Shown here: one piece after another, positions 51,801-62,500 of the stretch
Numbering within the stretch: position 1 is the stretch's first letter
Layout: each line of letters begins with the position of its first letter
Origin: Pseudomonas corrugata
Lineage (GTDB): Bacteria; Pseudomonadota; Gammaproteobacteria; Pseudomonadales; Pseudomonadaceae
DNA length: 64,000 nucleotides
Assembly (NCBI RefSeq): GCF_001269905.1
Contig: NZ_LHVK01000014.1
Span: forward strand, 394,297 to 458,296
Reading direction: 5' to 3'
Position numbers and translations under genes: made by a program
The notes under the pieces: model-generated
Seen by the model: the letters and a program-made list of their open reading frames with translations, nothing else
Told to the model about the DNA's origin: nothing
The model's database searches: none

Positions 51801-52286
51801 GAGCGTGTTCGCGATGAGGCGCGCCTGGCCTATGCCCATCAAGGCCTGCCTTTCGACCTGGTGGTGTCGGCCCTGGCGCCGCAGCGCCTGCCCGGCCACT
51901 CGCCGCTGTTCCAGGTGAAGCTCAACTATCAACCTTCCCGCGTCACACCGACCGCCATCGCCGGCGCGCACCTGCAGACCCTGGAGGTGGCACAGGCTCC
52001 GGGAGATTTCCACCTGGTGCTCGACCTGGTGCATGGCACCGAAGGGCTCGACGCGACCCTCAAGTATCGCGGCGAATATTTCGACCAGGACCGCGCCTTG
52101 CGCCTGCAACACCTGTGGACACACCTGCTGGAAGAAATGCGCCACCTGCTGGACGAGTCGCTGCCGGCCCTGGCCGAGCGCATCGCGACCTGGGACCAGG
52201 CCCTCCAGCGCGAGCGGCAACAGGCCCGGACGCTGGCAGGTCGCAGCCAGATGCTGCAAGCCAAACGTCGCTCAATGTCCCTTTAA
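48876..52286 (+). CDS. NRPS starter: fatty acyl-AMP ligase, acyl carrier and condensation domains
   Basis: A 1136-residue protein. The ATG at 48876 is favoured, with a GTG at 48864 overlapping the preceding stop as the alternative. Residues 1-580 are a FAAL domain (YTSGSTGSPKGVEVRQ near 166, 'NWLPLYHDMGLIGGLLAPIY' near 208, 'SGDLGFMHEGQVVICGRLKD' near 430). A carrier domain follows with GQGLDSIGVADF near 626. Residues 690-1115 are a condensation domain (QRRLWFLRQMNP, HHIAFDG near 813, 'LLGTDVSGRPLAEHNDVIGF'). It should adenylate a free fatty acid, load it and pass it to the first amino acid, giving the N-terminal acyl group (octanoyl in known corrugatins). The condensation domain has no A domain after it in the same protein. 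Confidence 0.88.
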   Translation: MSSFKQWIEVLETNARRFPERAALHFLPDGVTIGETLTFAQLHEQSRSLAAALQSRYAPGDRVLLMLPSSLDYARAFCACLYAGMIAVPLFPPPSRKPRHLERVRNVVVDAEPALILAPADHCEGLLELVEGRVDVLTVQHLGTPPASQWQRPTIDGSTVAFLQYTSGSTGSPKGVEVRQRNLIANVELMRQAYGFDEHGAMVNWLPLYHDMGLIGGLLAPIYSGMPCYLMTSQTFVNAPSTWLQALSRYRGTVSFAPNFAYALCNRVVSDNLIAQLDLSAWKHAINGAEPIHPGTLETFAQRFAACGLNPLAISPGYGQAEATLCVSATPEDALPVTLRLDKAVLETGRVALAAADVAAVEFVACGFPQALHSIAIVDPQTHERCAADRIGEVWLKGPSNAESYWKNPEATREAFEARIVGSTEHYLRSGDLGFMHEGQVVICGRLKDLLILNGRNLYPHDIEFAITDAEPGIRTGRIAAFSEMDPALGREKLVIVAEPQRKFVDPARHPALFASMQNAVREAADCGIDQIVLVEAGTIPMTTSGKIARQGARKQLAAGTLSIIAQSGGQLASSGETLGLDPLKNLVQASAQDAQAACRQWLEQTLHGVNPYLLPDFERSLIGQGLDSIGVADFAARLHRDLGWSLDTQRLFGEQTLAQWAQDLLAFLRTPSAALTPSAERTDVSETRQSFAQRRLWFLRQMNPDDTRHNLVLHLRLQGPLDVEGLAERLNSLVNRHSVLRTVYRDGVDGPQQQVLPATPVPLNWHGQTEQQALHDCLASEHTTPVDLVNGPLLRAQLLSRDEQQHDLLLTVHHIAFDGRSAQVLLAELAGSAGAEWPVQYLDFAQWEAAHWSEQRIATEQDFWREHLAGLPQTLELGGSGQTPGEHNLDFKVPQATCEPLSTLARERGMTLFMLLLASYQLVLKQLGGQQRFLLGTDVSGRPLAEHNDVIGFFVNQLTLRCNLQGESTLAGFLERVRDEARLAYAHQGLPFDLVVSALAPQRLPGHSPLFQVKLNYQPSRVTPTAIAGAHLQTLEVAQAPGDFHLVLDLVHGTEGLDATLKYRGEYFDQDRALRLQHLWTHLLEEMRHLLDESLPALAERIATWDQALQRERQQARTLAGRSQMLQAKRRSMSL

Positions 52287-52303
52287 CCGAGTCGGATGCC
52301 GTT

Positions 52304-53350
52304 ATGTCTACCCTGCCCCCATCGCCCCGCGCCCTTGGCGCCGTGCGCCGCAAAGCCATGAACGTCTCGGAACAGCAACTGGTCACCGAACGCCTGCTCA
52401 GCCCCGACCACGCCCTGCCGCTGGTGATCGAGCCTGCGGTGAGTGGCGTCGATCTGGTGGCCTGGGCCGCTGGCGAACGCGAGTCCCTGGAGAAAAAACT
52501 GCTGCAATACGGTGCCCTGCTGTTTCGCGGGTTCAACGTGACGTCCGTCGAACAGTTCGACCAAGTGATCGCCACCCTCTCCCCGGGCGCCCTGGAATAC
52601 ATGTTCCGTGCTTCGCCCCGGACCCGGGTCGGCGGCAACATCTACACCTCGACCGACTACCCGGCCGACCAGATGATTTTCCCCCACAACGAACACTCCT
52701 ATTCGCCGCGCTTCCCCCTGCGACTGTTCTTCTATTGCCAGCTTCCCTCCGAGACCGGTGGCGAAACCCCGATTGGCTCGACCCGTGGGGTCAAGGCCGC
52801 CATCAGCCCGGAGATCGAAGCACGCTTCCGGGAAAAAGGCGTGATGTACGTGCGCAACTATGGCGACGGTTTCGGCCTGCCGTGGCAGAGCGTGTTCCAG
52901 TCCGAAGACCGTAGCGAAGTCGAAAGCTACTGCGCCAGCGTTGGCATCGAAGTGGAATGGAAAGACAACAATCGTCTGCGCACCCGCCAACGTGGACCCG
53001 CCGTGGTGCGCCATCCGCGCACGGGTGAAGAGGTCTGGTTCAACCATGCCACCTTCTTCCACATCAGCACCCTGCCGCCGCACATCCGCGATTCGCTGCA
53101 GAGCAACTTCACCGACCTCGACCTGCCCACCAACACCTTTTATGGCGACGGCGAACCCATCGAACCGCAGGTCCTGGAGTCGCTGCGAGCGGCCTACCTC
53201 GACTCGCTGGTGCGCTTCAGTTGGCAACAGGGCGATGTGTTGTTCATCGACAACATGCTCGCGGTCCACGGTCGCGAACCCTTTACCGGCAAGCGCGCAA
53301 TCATGACCGGCATGGCCGAAGCCCTGCTGTCGAGCGACGTGACCCTTTGA
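52304..53350 (+). CDS. TauD/SyrP-like Fe(II)/2-oxoglutarate amino-acyl beta-hydroxylase (second)
   Basis: A 348-residue TauD-family protein, paralogous to the first hydroxylase. Fe ligands appear in FPHNEHSYSPRF near residue 127 (His, Glu) and a distal His in LAVHGREPFTGKR near 324. 'SETGGETPIGSTRGVKAAIS' and 'VWFNHATFFHISTLPPHIRD' align with the first copy. It has a 30-residue N-terminal extension and a different C-terminus. The gene lies between the FAAL-ACP-C gene and the interface-A-T NRPS gene, so it may act on the amino acid (His-like code) loaded there. It starts 17 bases after the FAAL stop. Confidence 0.82.
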   Translation: MSTLPPSPRALGAVRRKAMNVSEQQLVTERLLSPDHALPLVIEPAVSGVDLVAWAAGERESLEKKLLQYGALLFRGFNVTSVEQFDQVIATLSPGALEYMFRASPRTRVGGNIYTSTDYPADQMIFPHNEHSYSPRFPLRLFFYCQLPSETGGETPIGSTRGVKAAISPEIEARFREKGVMYVRNYGDGFGLPWQSVFQSEDRSEVESYCASVGIEVEWKDNNRLRTRQRGPAVVRHPRTGEEVWFNHATFFHISTLPPHIRDSLQSNFTDLDLPTNTFYGDGEPIEPQVLESLRAAYLDSLVRFSWQQGDVLFIDNMLAVHGREPFTGKRAIMTGMAEALLSSDVTL

Positions 53351-53461
53351 CTTTCAACGGCGGCACCCGTCGTTCGCCAGCGGCTTGCGTGACGGTCAGT
53401 TCGTAAGCCCCGGCGCCGGCGCTTCCCCCAGATCAAACCCCATTTTCCAGTCGAGTTGAAC

Positions 53462-56400
53462 ATGAGCGGACTTCAAGGTTTTCGTATTTCGCCGCAACAG
53501 GCAGCGCTGTATCCCCACATCAAGGGCGCTGCCGAGCACCCGTTCGGTTGTCACTTGCAATGGTCGCTGTCCGGCCCGACCGACGTCGACGCGCTGAACA
53601 GCCGCCTGCAAGCGTTACTGGCCGCCAGTGAAATCCTGCGGACTCGCCTGGTACCGGTACCCGGCCTGCGTCATCCGGTGCAGGTCATCGACGCGGCCGG
53701 CACACTGACGGTGGCCCAGCTGGATCTGCGCCAGCACAACAGCGCCGATCAGGATGCCGAACTGGCGCGCCTGGTTTCGCAACCACGGGACTGGACCGCG
53801 CCGCTGGCCGTGACCCTGGTGCGGCTGTCGGATCAAACAGCGGTGCTGGACCTGGCCGGCGCGTGCAGCCATTTCGACCTCGTCAGCCTCAGACTGTTGG
53901 CCGACGCCCTGCTGCAAGATGCCCTGCCGGACCTGTCCGAGGCCCTGCAATACGCCGACTACGCCGAATGGCGTTGGAACCTGGTGGAAGACGAACCCGG
54001 CCATCCAGGCGTGAGCTTCTGGAAAGTCATGGACGAGGCCGAGCAGCCCACCTTGCAACTGTCCCTCGAAGCGCCCAGCGGTGCCGGCTTCGCCCCTGCC
54101 CGACAGGCACTGGCCCTCCCCGCTGAATTCGCCCGTCACCCGGCCCTGACCTCGGCGTTGATGCTCGCCGCCTGGGCGGCGGTACTCGGCCGGTTGGCCG
54201 GTCAGCAGCAGGTCCCGCTGACTCTGATCCACGAAAGCCGTGGCGCCGAACTGGACAACGTCCTCGGCGTGTTCGAACAGTGCCTGCCCCTGAACATCGA
54301 GCTGGATGCCCAGGCCACCCTGCTCCAGCAGAGCAAACAACTGGCTGCCTCGGTAGAACGCAGCACCGGCTGGCAAGACTATTACACCCGGGACCTCACC
54401 ACGGGCTACGCCTTCGCCTGGCGTTCGGGTGATGCCCGGGAACGCTATGCCGAGGCGCTGATGGGCCCGGTGAAAGCCTGCCTGAATGTCCGCCAATTGC
54501 CGGACAGCCTGCACGCCAGCGTGATTTACGATCGCCACACCCTGAGCGCCGAAGCCGCACGCAGCCTTGGCGAACAATGGCTGCAATTGCTGCAAGGCGC
54601 CCTGGCCGAACCGCAACAGGCCTGGTCCCACCTGCCCCTCGGCGGACCGTTGCAATCAGCGATTATCGCTAACACGCCGAGTTCTCCATCCATCGAGCCG
54701 CTGACCCTGGTGGACCTGATTGCCCGTCAGGTTCGTCAGCAACCGGACGCCATCGCCCTCAGCGACACCGGCGGCGACCTGAGCTACGCCCGCCTCGACG
54801 CCTGCGCCACCCGTCTGGCCCATCAACTGGTAGCCGCCGGCATCGGCCGCGACGTGCCCGTCGGCATTCTGTTCCCGCGCAGCAACGCCGCCATCGTCGC
54901 CATGCTCGCGGTGTTGAAAGCCGGTGGCGCCTATGTGCCGATCGACCCGACCTACCCGGCCGATCGTCGCGCCTACATGCTGGCCGACAGCGGCATCGGC
55001 CACATTGTGGTCAGTGCCGAATTGGCCGACAGCCTGCCGGCGACCCTGCAACGTTTCGTGCTGAATGACTTGAGCGGACACGACACGAGCGACCTGCCGC
55101 CGCTGCCCCTGCCTGACGCGAACGCCCTCGCCTACCTGATCTACACCTCGGGCTCCACCGGCGCACCGAAAGCCGTGGAAATCAGCCATGGCGCCCTGAG
55201 CTTCTCGACCCAGGTGCGCATGGCTGCCTATGAAACGCCCGTGCGCGCCTACCTGCTGTTGTCGTCGTTTGCCTTCGACAGCTCGGTCGCCGGGATCTTC
55301 TGGACCCTGGCCCAAGGTGGCCGGCTGGTACTGCCGGCGCCTGGGGAAGAGCTGGAGATGGCGCGCCTGGCGCAGCTGGTTGCCCAGCACAAGGTCAGTC
55401 ACGGCCTGTCGTTGCCGTCGCTGTATCAGGCCCTGCTCGACCAATTGCAGCGCACCGCCAGCGCCGACAGCCTCGAATGCTGGATCGTCGCCGGTGAAGC
55501 TTGCCCACCGGCCCTGGTCGCCCAACACGGCAAGACCCTGCCACACGCCCGCCTGGTGAACGAATACGGCCCTACCGAGGCCACGGTCTGGGCCAGTCAT
55601 GAGGTACTGGAGCCGAGCCGCAGCGTCAGCATCGGCCGTCCGATTGCCGGCATGGACCTGCGCCTGCTGAACGAGTTCGACCAGGCCTGCGGCATCGGTG
55701 AACCGGGTGAGATCGTCCTCGCCGGCCCGACCCTGGCGCGGGGCTACCGCAACAAACCGGAAGAAACCGCCAAGGCCTTTGTCACCCTGGCCGACGGCAC
55801 TCGTGCCTACCGTACCGGAGACCTGGCCTGCTGGCTGGCCGACGGACGCCTGGCGTTCCTCGGACGCAAGGACCACCAGGTCAAAGTGCGCGGCTATCGC
55901 ATCGAACTCGGGGAAATCGAACGGCAACTGTGCAGCCACAGCGACGTGCGCGAAGCCGCGGTGATCGTGCAGGAGCACGCGGCCGGCAAGCGTCTGCTCG
56001 CCTACGTCCTGGCCGCACATGGCTATGCACCGGACTCGGAGGCGATCAAGCGTTTCCTCGGTGAGCGCCTGCCGTCGTACATGGTCCCGGCCCAGGTGCT
56101 GACCCTGGCGACGTTCCCACGCACCCCCAACGGCAAACTCGACACCCGTCAGTTGCCCGACCCGGACCAGTTCGACGAAAGCACCCACGTCGCGCCGCGC
56201 AACGCCATGGAAACCACTTTGCAAGCCATCGTCGCCAAGGTCCTGAAGCTGGCGAACGTGAGCGTCACCGACAACTTCTTCGCCATCGGCGGTGACTCGA
56301 TCCTGAGCCTGCAAGTGGTGGCCCAGGCCCATGAGCAAGGGATCGCGCTCTCGGCCAAACAAGTCTTCGAACGCCAGACCATCGCCGCCATGGCCGAGGT

Positions 56401-56524
56401 CGCGCAACCACTGGCCGAATCCGCCGCCGACCCGCTGGCAGACAGTGCCGAGTTCAGCGCCTCGGGCCTGTCCGACGACGAAATGCAAGCGCTGATGGCC
56501 GAACTGGACGAGGCCGACCTGTGA
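53462..56524 (+). CDS. NRPS module without its own condensation domain: interface-like domain, A (His-like), carrier
   Basis: A 1020-residue NRPS. Residues 5-400 are condensation-like, but the HHxxxDG motif is degenerate (GACSHFDLVS near 134), as in the non-catalytic interface domains described with siderophore beta-hydroxylases. The A domain spans about 415-910: YTSGSTGAPKA near 561, 'SFAFDSSVAGIFWTL', 'NEYGPTEATVWASHE', 'YRTGDLACWLADGRLAFLGR'. Pocket residues read DSALIAEVWK, closest to His codes I know (such as DSELTAEVCK). The carrier has GGDSILSLQ near 943. It has no TE or functional C domain; the condensation domain at the end of the preceding FAAL protein would complete a split C | I-A-T module. 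The hydroxylase gene next door suggests beta-hydroxy-His. Confidence 0.82.
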   Translation: MSGLQGFRISPQQAALYPHIKGAAEHPFGCHLQWSLSGPTDVDALNSRLQALLAASEILRTRLVPVPGLRHPVQVIDAAGTLTVAQLDLRQHNSADQDAELARLVSQPRDWTAPLAVTLVRLSDQTAVLDLAGACSHFDLVSLRLLADALLQDALPDLSEALQYADYAEWRWNLVEDEPGHPGVSFWKVMDEAEQPTLQLSLEAPSGAGFAPARQALALPAEFARHPALTSALMLAAWAAVLGRLAGQQQVPLTLIHESRGAELDNVLGVFEQCLPLNIELDAQATLLQQSKQLAASVERSTGWQDYYTRDLTTGYAFAWRSGDARERYAEALMGPVKACLNVRQLPDSLHASVIYDRHTLSAEAARSLGEQWLQLLQGALAEPQQAWSHLPLGGPLQSAIIANTPSSPSIEPLTLVDLIARQVRQQPDAIALSDTGGDLSYARLDACATRLAHQLVAAGIGRDVPVGILFPRSNAAIVAMLAVLKAGGAYVPIDPTYPADRRAYMLADSGIGHIVVSAELADSLPATLQRFVLNDLSGHDTSDLPPLPLPDANALAYLIYTSGSTGAPKAVEISHGALSFSTQVRMAAYETPVRAYLLLSSFAFDSSVAGIFWTLAQGGRLVLPAPGEELEMARLAQLVAQHKVSHGLSLPSLYQALLDQLQRTASADSLECWIVAGEACPPALVAQHGKTLPHARLVNEYGPTEATVWASHEVLEPSRSVSIGRPIAGMDLRLLNEFDQACGIGEPGEIVLAGPTLARGYRNKPEETAKAFVTLADGTRAYRTGDLACWLADGRLAFLGRKDHQVKVRGYRIELGEIERQLCSHSDVREAAVIVQEHAAGKRLLAYVLAAHGYAPDSEAIKRFLGERLPSYMVPAQVLTLATFPRTPNGKLDTRQLPDPDQFDESTHVAPRNAMETTLQAIVAKVLKLANVSVTDNFFAIGGDSILSLQVVAQAHEQGIALSAKQVFERQTIAAMAEVAQPLAESAADPLADSAEFSASGLSDDEMQALMAELDEADL

Positions 56525-56582
56525 GTCGCTCCTCCCGTCGCCAGGCCATCACCGTTGCCCCCTTTTACGCAGGACGCTTTCA

Positions 56583-59500
56583 ATGACCACCGAAAAAACC
56601 ACCGGCAATCCAATCGAAGACGTTTATCCGCTGTCGCCGTTGCAGCAAGGGATGCTCTTCCACTCCCTGCTCCACGAAGACTCCGGTGTCTATCTGATGC
56701 AGGACCGCTACCGCATCGGCGGGGCCATCGATGAAGTGGCCTTCCTGGAGTCATGGCGCCAGGTGGTGGCGCTGCACCCTTCCCTGCGCGCCAGTTTCCA
56801 ATGGAAAAGCCAGAAGCAACCGGTGCAGGTGATCCACCGCGAGGTCAAGGTACCGCTGGACACCCTCGACCTGCGCGGACTTGCCGCCCACGAGCAGGAG
56901 GCGCGCATCCGCAGCCTGCTGGAAGACGAACAGAAAGTCGGCTTCAACCTGTCGAAGCCACCGCTGATCCGCTTCCGGCTGGTGCGCCTGGCCGATGAAT
57001 CCTACGAATTCATTCGCAGCTTCCATCACATCCTGATGGATGCCTGGTGCATCTCCCTGGTGACGGTGGACTTCCTCAAGGTCTACGAGGCACTGTGCAA
57101 CGACCGGACCCCGGAGCTGAAAAGCCCACGGCCGTTTCGCGACTACATCCAATGGCTGCAACGCCAGGATGCGGGCAAGGCCGAGCAATTCTGGCGCGGC
57201 CAACTGCAAGGCCTCAATGCGCCGACGCCGCTGACCGTGGACAACGGCGTGGCCCATGATCGCTACACCGACGCGGTGCTGGTGGACGATCAGCTGATTC
57301 ACCTGAGCGAACAGCAAACCCAGGCGCTGGCGGCGTTCTGCCGTAGCCGTCGGATCACCCCGAACACCTTCTTCCAGGGCGTCTGGTCATTGTTGCTGTC
57401 GCGCTACAGCGGCCAAAGGGACGTGGTCTTCGGCGTCACGGTGGCCGGTCGTCCGGCGGACCTGACCGGCGTCGCGGAAATGATCGGGCTGTTCATCAAT
57501 ACCTTGCCGCTGCGGGTGTCGGTGGACCCGGATGCGCCCCTCGGCAATTGGCTGAATGACCTGCAAGGGCTCAACGTCGACATGCGCGACTTTGAGCACA
57601 CGCCCCTGACGGACATCCAGGGCTGGAGCGACTTCCCCCGGGGCGAAACCCTGTTTGACAGCATCCTGGTGTTCGAGAACGCGCCCATCGACGAACAGAT
57701 CCTCGAAGGCGGTTTCCAGTTCAGCCTCGAAGGCATGGACCACAGCGTGCACACCCACTACGGCTTGACCGTGGTGATCCTGCCCGGTGAGCAACTGGGC
57801 ATCCGCGTGTCCTATGACCGCGAACGCTTCGAAGCCGCCACCGTCGAGCGCCTGCTGGGCCATATCGCCAGCCTCGTGGCGGGCATGCTGGCGGCACCAG
57901 ATGCGCCGCTGGGCAGTTTCGAATTGCTGGCCGCCGAAGAACGCCAACAACTGTTGGGCAATTGGGCGGTCAATCCTCATGATTTCCCGCTGGATCAGAG
58001 CTACGCGCAGTTGTTTGCCCACCAGGTCGCCCAACGCGGCGGACAGGTCGCCGCCCTCTGTGACGGCGAGTCCCTGACCTACACCGAGCTGGACCAGCGC
58101 TCCACACGACTGGCCCATGCCTTGCGCAAGGCCGGTGCCGACGAGGATCAACTGATCGCCCTGGCCGCCCCTCGCGGCCTGGCGCTGTTGACCATGATGA
58201 TTGCCGTGTTCAAGACCGGCGCGGCCATGCTGCCCCTGGAAGTCAATCATCCGCCCGAGCGCCTGCGGGAGATCCTCAGCCTGTCCCGCGCGCCGTTGTT
58301 GGTCGCCAGCGAAGATTGCAGCGCGCTGCTCGACCCGTTGCTCAGCGGTCTCGATCAGGCCCCCGTGGCGCTGTTCGCCGAAGCCTGCTGGAAGACTGGC
58401 AACGACGCGCCGCTGCCTGCTCTCGGCCGCCCGGACAGCCTCGCCTACGTCCTTTTCACCTCGGGTTCGACCGGTACGCCGAAGGGCGTGATGATCGAAC
58501 AACGGGGCATGCTCAACAACATCTTCGGCAAGGTCCCGGCCCTGGGGCTCGGCACCGAGGACCGGATCCCGCAGACCGCTTCGGTGGCATTCGACATTTC
58601 CGTGTGGCAGTTCCTCGCCGCGCCAGTGCTCGGCGCCACCGTGCACATCCTCCCGGACGAAGTCGCCCACGACCCGCAGCGCCTGCTGCAGGTACTCGCC
58701 AGCGAACGCCTGAGCGTGCTGGAAATCGTCCCGAGCCTGATGCGCACCCTGCTCGCCCTGTGCCCGTGTGACCTGCAACTGCCGGACCTGCGCTGGGTGC
58801 TGCCCACCGGCGAAGCCCTGCCGCCGACCGTGGCCCGGGACTGGTTCGCGCGCTTCCCCGACATTGCCTTGATGAATGCCTACGGGCCGGCCGAATGCGC
58901 CGACGACGTAGCGTTCCAGCCGATCTTCGCAGCCCCGGCCGCTCACATCAGCCACATGCCCATCGGCCAGCCGACCGCCAACAACCGCCTGTATGTGCTG
59001 GACGAAGCCCTGCGTCCGCTGCCTGTGGGTGTCGCCGGGGAAATCTGTGTCGGTGGCGTCGGCGTCGGCCGTGGCTACCTGCACGATCCGCAACGCACCG
59101 CCGAAGCGTTCATCGAACATCCGCAACTTGAAGGTCGCGTGTATCGCACCGGTGACCTGGGACGCTGGCGCGCAGACGGGGTGATCGAATACCTCGGCCG
59201 CCGCGACCAGCAGGTGAAACTGCGCGGCCACCGGATAGAACTGACCGAAATCGAACACCGCCTCGCGCAGCACCCGAACGTGCGCGAAGCCGCCGTGCTG
59301 CTGCGGGAAAACAGCGTCGGTGAAGCCTGGCTGGTGGCGTACTGGTCGGCCCATGACGACACCCTGGGCAGCGACGGCCTGGGCGAGCACCTGCGGGCAC
59401 AACTGCCGCCGTACATGGTGCCGGCCGCCTTCGTCTGCCTGGACAAACTGCCGCTGAACAACAACGGCAAGGTCGATCGCAAGGCCCTGGCCGCCCGGGT

Positions 59501-62500
59501 ACTGGACTGGCAGGCCGATACCCGGCGAAGCATTGCCCCGCGCAATCCACTGGAAACCGCCGTGGCGGCCATCTGGGCCGAGGTCCTGGGGCGCGACACC
59601 ATTGGCGTGGAAGACAACTTCTTCACCCTCGGTGGCCACTCGTTGCTGGCGACCCAGATCGTTGCGCGACTGCGCAACCATTTCAAACTCGACCTGCCGC
59701 TGCGCACGCTGTTCGAACAGCCCACCGTGGCCTTGCTGGCCGTGAACATCGCCGCTCGCCAGGCCGACGCCGCCGCGCCACAAGCCGTCGCCCTCAAGGC
59801 ACCGAAAGCCCAGCCGCGCCCGGCCCTGTTGCCGCTGTCGTTCTCGCAACAACGCCTGTGGTTCATCGAGCAACTGACGCCGGGCACGACGCTGTTCAAC
59901 ATCCCGTTCGCCCTGCACCTCAAGGGCGAACTCAATGTCGAGGCGTTGCACGCCAGCCTGAACGATCTGCTGGCGCGCCACGAAATCCTGCGTACCGGCA
60001 TCCACAGCACCGATGGCCTGCCCTGCCAACGCATCAGCGAATCACTGGACATCGTGCTGCCTTTCGAAGACCTGTCCGGCCTGACCGCCACCGCTCGCGA
60101 AGGTGCGCAATTCATTGCCCTGCAAGACACGTTCGAGCAGCCGTTCGACCTGACCTGCCCACCACTGCTACGTGTCCGTCTGTTGCGCCTCGCGCCGGGA
60201 GAGCACGTGCTCGGCATCGCCCTGCATCACCTGGTATCGGACGCCTGGTCGGCCACCATCGCCCTGCGGGAACTGGCCCTGGGTTATGAAGCCCGCTGCA
60301 ACGGCGCCGCCGCCGAGCTGCCGGCCCTGCCGGTGCAATACGCCGACTTCGCCCTCTGGCAGCGCGAACACCTGCAAGGCGCCGAACTCAAGCGCCAGCT
60401 CGATTACTGGACCAGCACCCTGGACCGCCGCGACAGCGACGGCAGCCCGTTGCTGGCGCTGCCCACCGACCATCCACGGCCGTCAATGCAGAGCTACCGC
60501 GCCGGGATCGTCCAGCGCGAACTCAGTGCCGACCTCAGTGGCCGGGTACAAGCCTTCGCCAGCCGCCTCGGCACCACGCCGTTCACGGTGCTGTTCGCCG
60601 GTTTCGCCGTGTTGATGCACCGCTTGAGCGGCGATACCACCGTGCTGGTCGGCACCCCGGTGACCCATCGCGAACAACCGGGCACCGAAGGCCTGCTCGG
60701 CATCCTGCTGAACAACCTGGCGATCCGCACCGACTTTGTGCCACAAGCGGATTTCACCGCCCTGGTGCAACAGGTCGCCGAACGCCTGCGCAGCGGCTTG
60801 CAGCATCAGGACCTGCCCTTCGAGCAACTGGTGGACAGCCTGCAACTGCCCCGCAGCCTCAGCCACGCACCGCTGTACCAAGTGATGGTGGCTCAGCAAT
60901 TGGCCATGGAGTCGCGCTTGCGCTTCCCCGGGCTGGAAATCGAAGCGCTGGACACCCCGCTGCGGCATTCAGAATGCGACCTGGATCTGCACGTGTTGTG
61001 CCCGGCCCATGCACCGATCCAACTGGAGCTGATGTTTGCCCTGGACCTGTTCGTCGCCGACAGCGCCCGCCAGACCCTGGCCAGCCTGGAGCACTTGCTC
61101 GAGCAAATGCTCGCCGATCCGCAACGCCCAGTGGCCGCCCTGCCGCTGTTGATGGACGCGGAGTGGCAGCGTACGGCGATGGAGAGGAACCGCACCGAGA
61201 TGGCGGTAGCCACGCACCTGACCTTCGCCCAACTGTTTGAACAACAGGCTGCGCCGGACACCCTGGATCCGCCACGCAGCAGCACCGAACGACAAGTCGC
61301 CATGTTGTGGTCGGAGTTGCTGAAAGTGCCGTCGACGCAGATCGGTCGCGACAGCCATTTCTTCCACCTCGGCGGTCATTCGCTGTTGGCTGCGGTGTTG
61401 TTTGCCCGTCTGCGCCAACAGTTCGCCACAGTGCCGCCGCTGCGGGCCGTGTTCGAACACCCGACCCTGGAGGCCCTGGCCGCGCTGCTGGGCGCCCCGC
61501 TGCAAGCGCCCGCAGCGACATTCGTTCCGGCGCCACGCCCGGCGCGCTTGCCGTTGTCGTTTGAACAACAACGCCTGTGGTTCCTGGAACAACTGAGCGC
61601 CGGAGGTGGCGAATACAACGTGGTCAGCGCCGTGCAATTGGACGGTGAGCTCGACACCAGGGCCCTGCAAGCGGCCCTGAACAACGTGGTCCAACGTCAC
61701 GAAATCCTGCGCAGCCGCATCGTGCGCGAGAGCGACGGCGAGTTGGCGCTGATCATCGAACCGCAGGTCGACATCGCCTTGCAGTCGACAGCCTTGGAAG
61801 CGACCAGCGACGCGCACTGGCAGCAATTGACCGACGACGCCATCCACGCAGAAACCGGACGCCGTTTCGACCTCGCCAGCCAAGTGCCGATCCGCGCCAC
61901 CCTGCTGCAACGCTGCGGCCACGCCCAGACCTTGCTGCTGCTCACCGTGCACCACTGCGCCACCGACGATGCCTCCAGTCAGAACCTGCTGGATGAACTG
62001 GGCCGCTGCTACAGCGCCCATTGCCAGGGCACGGCAGCCGCGCTGCCGGAACTGGTGCTGCAATACCCCGACTACGCCCTCTGGCAGCGCGAGCCGGGGC
62101 AACAGACCGCGTTCAGCAGCCAGTTGGAATACTGGCGTGGGCAACTGGAGGACGGCGACTACCTGCTGGACCTGCCCACCGAACAGGGCCGCCCCAACCT
62201 ACTCGCCCCGGCAGCCGGTGCGGTGCAATTGCAGCTGCCGCCTGCGCTGGTGGGACGCCTGCGACAGTTCGCCCAGCAACGCGGCGCCACCCTGTATATG
62301 CTGATGCTCAGCGCCGCGCAATTGCTGCTGGGTCGCTACGCCAACCAGCGCGACGTGCGGGTCGGCAGCCCGGTGGCCCAACGTCCGTTCGCCGAGCTGC
62401 AGCCGCTGATCGGTTGCTTCGTCAATACCGTGGTCATGCGCGCCGATCTCGATCCGAGCCTGAATTTCGAAGGTCTGCTGAATCAGGTTCGCAACCGCGT

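Noticed and set aside
57387..60029. An 880-codon minus-strand frame antisense to the large NRPS
   Set aside because: The plus strand encodes clear C, A and T domains through this interval; the antisense frame arises from codon bias.
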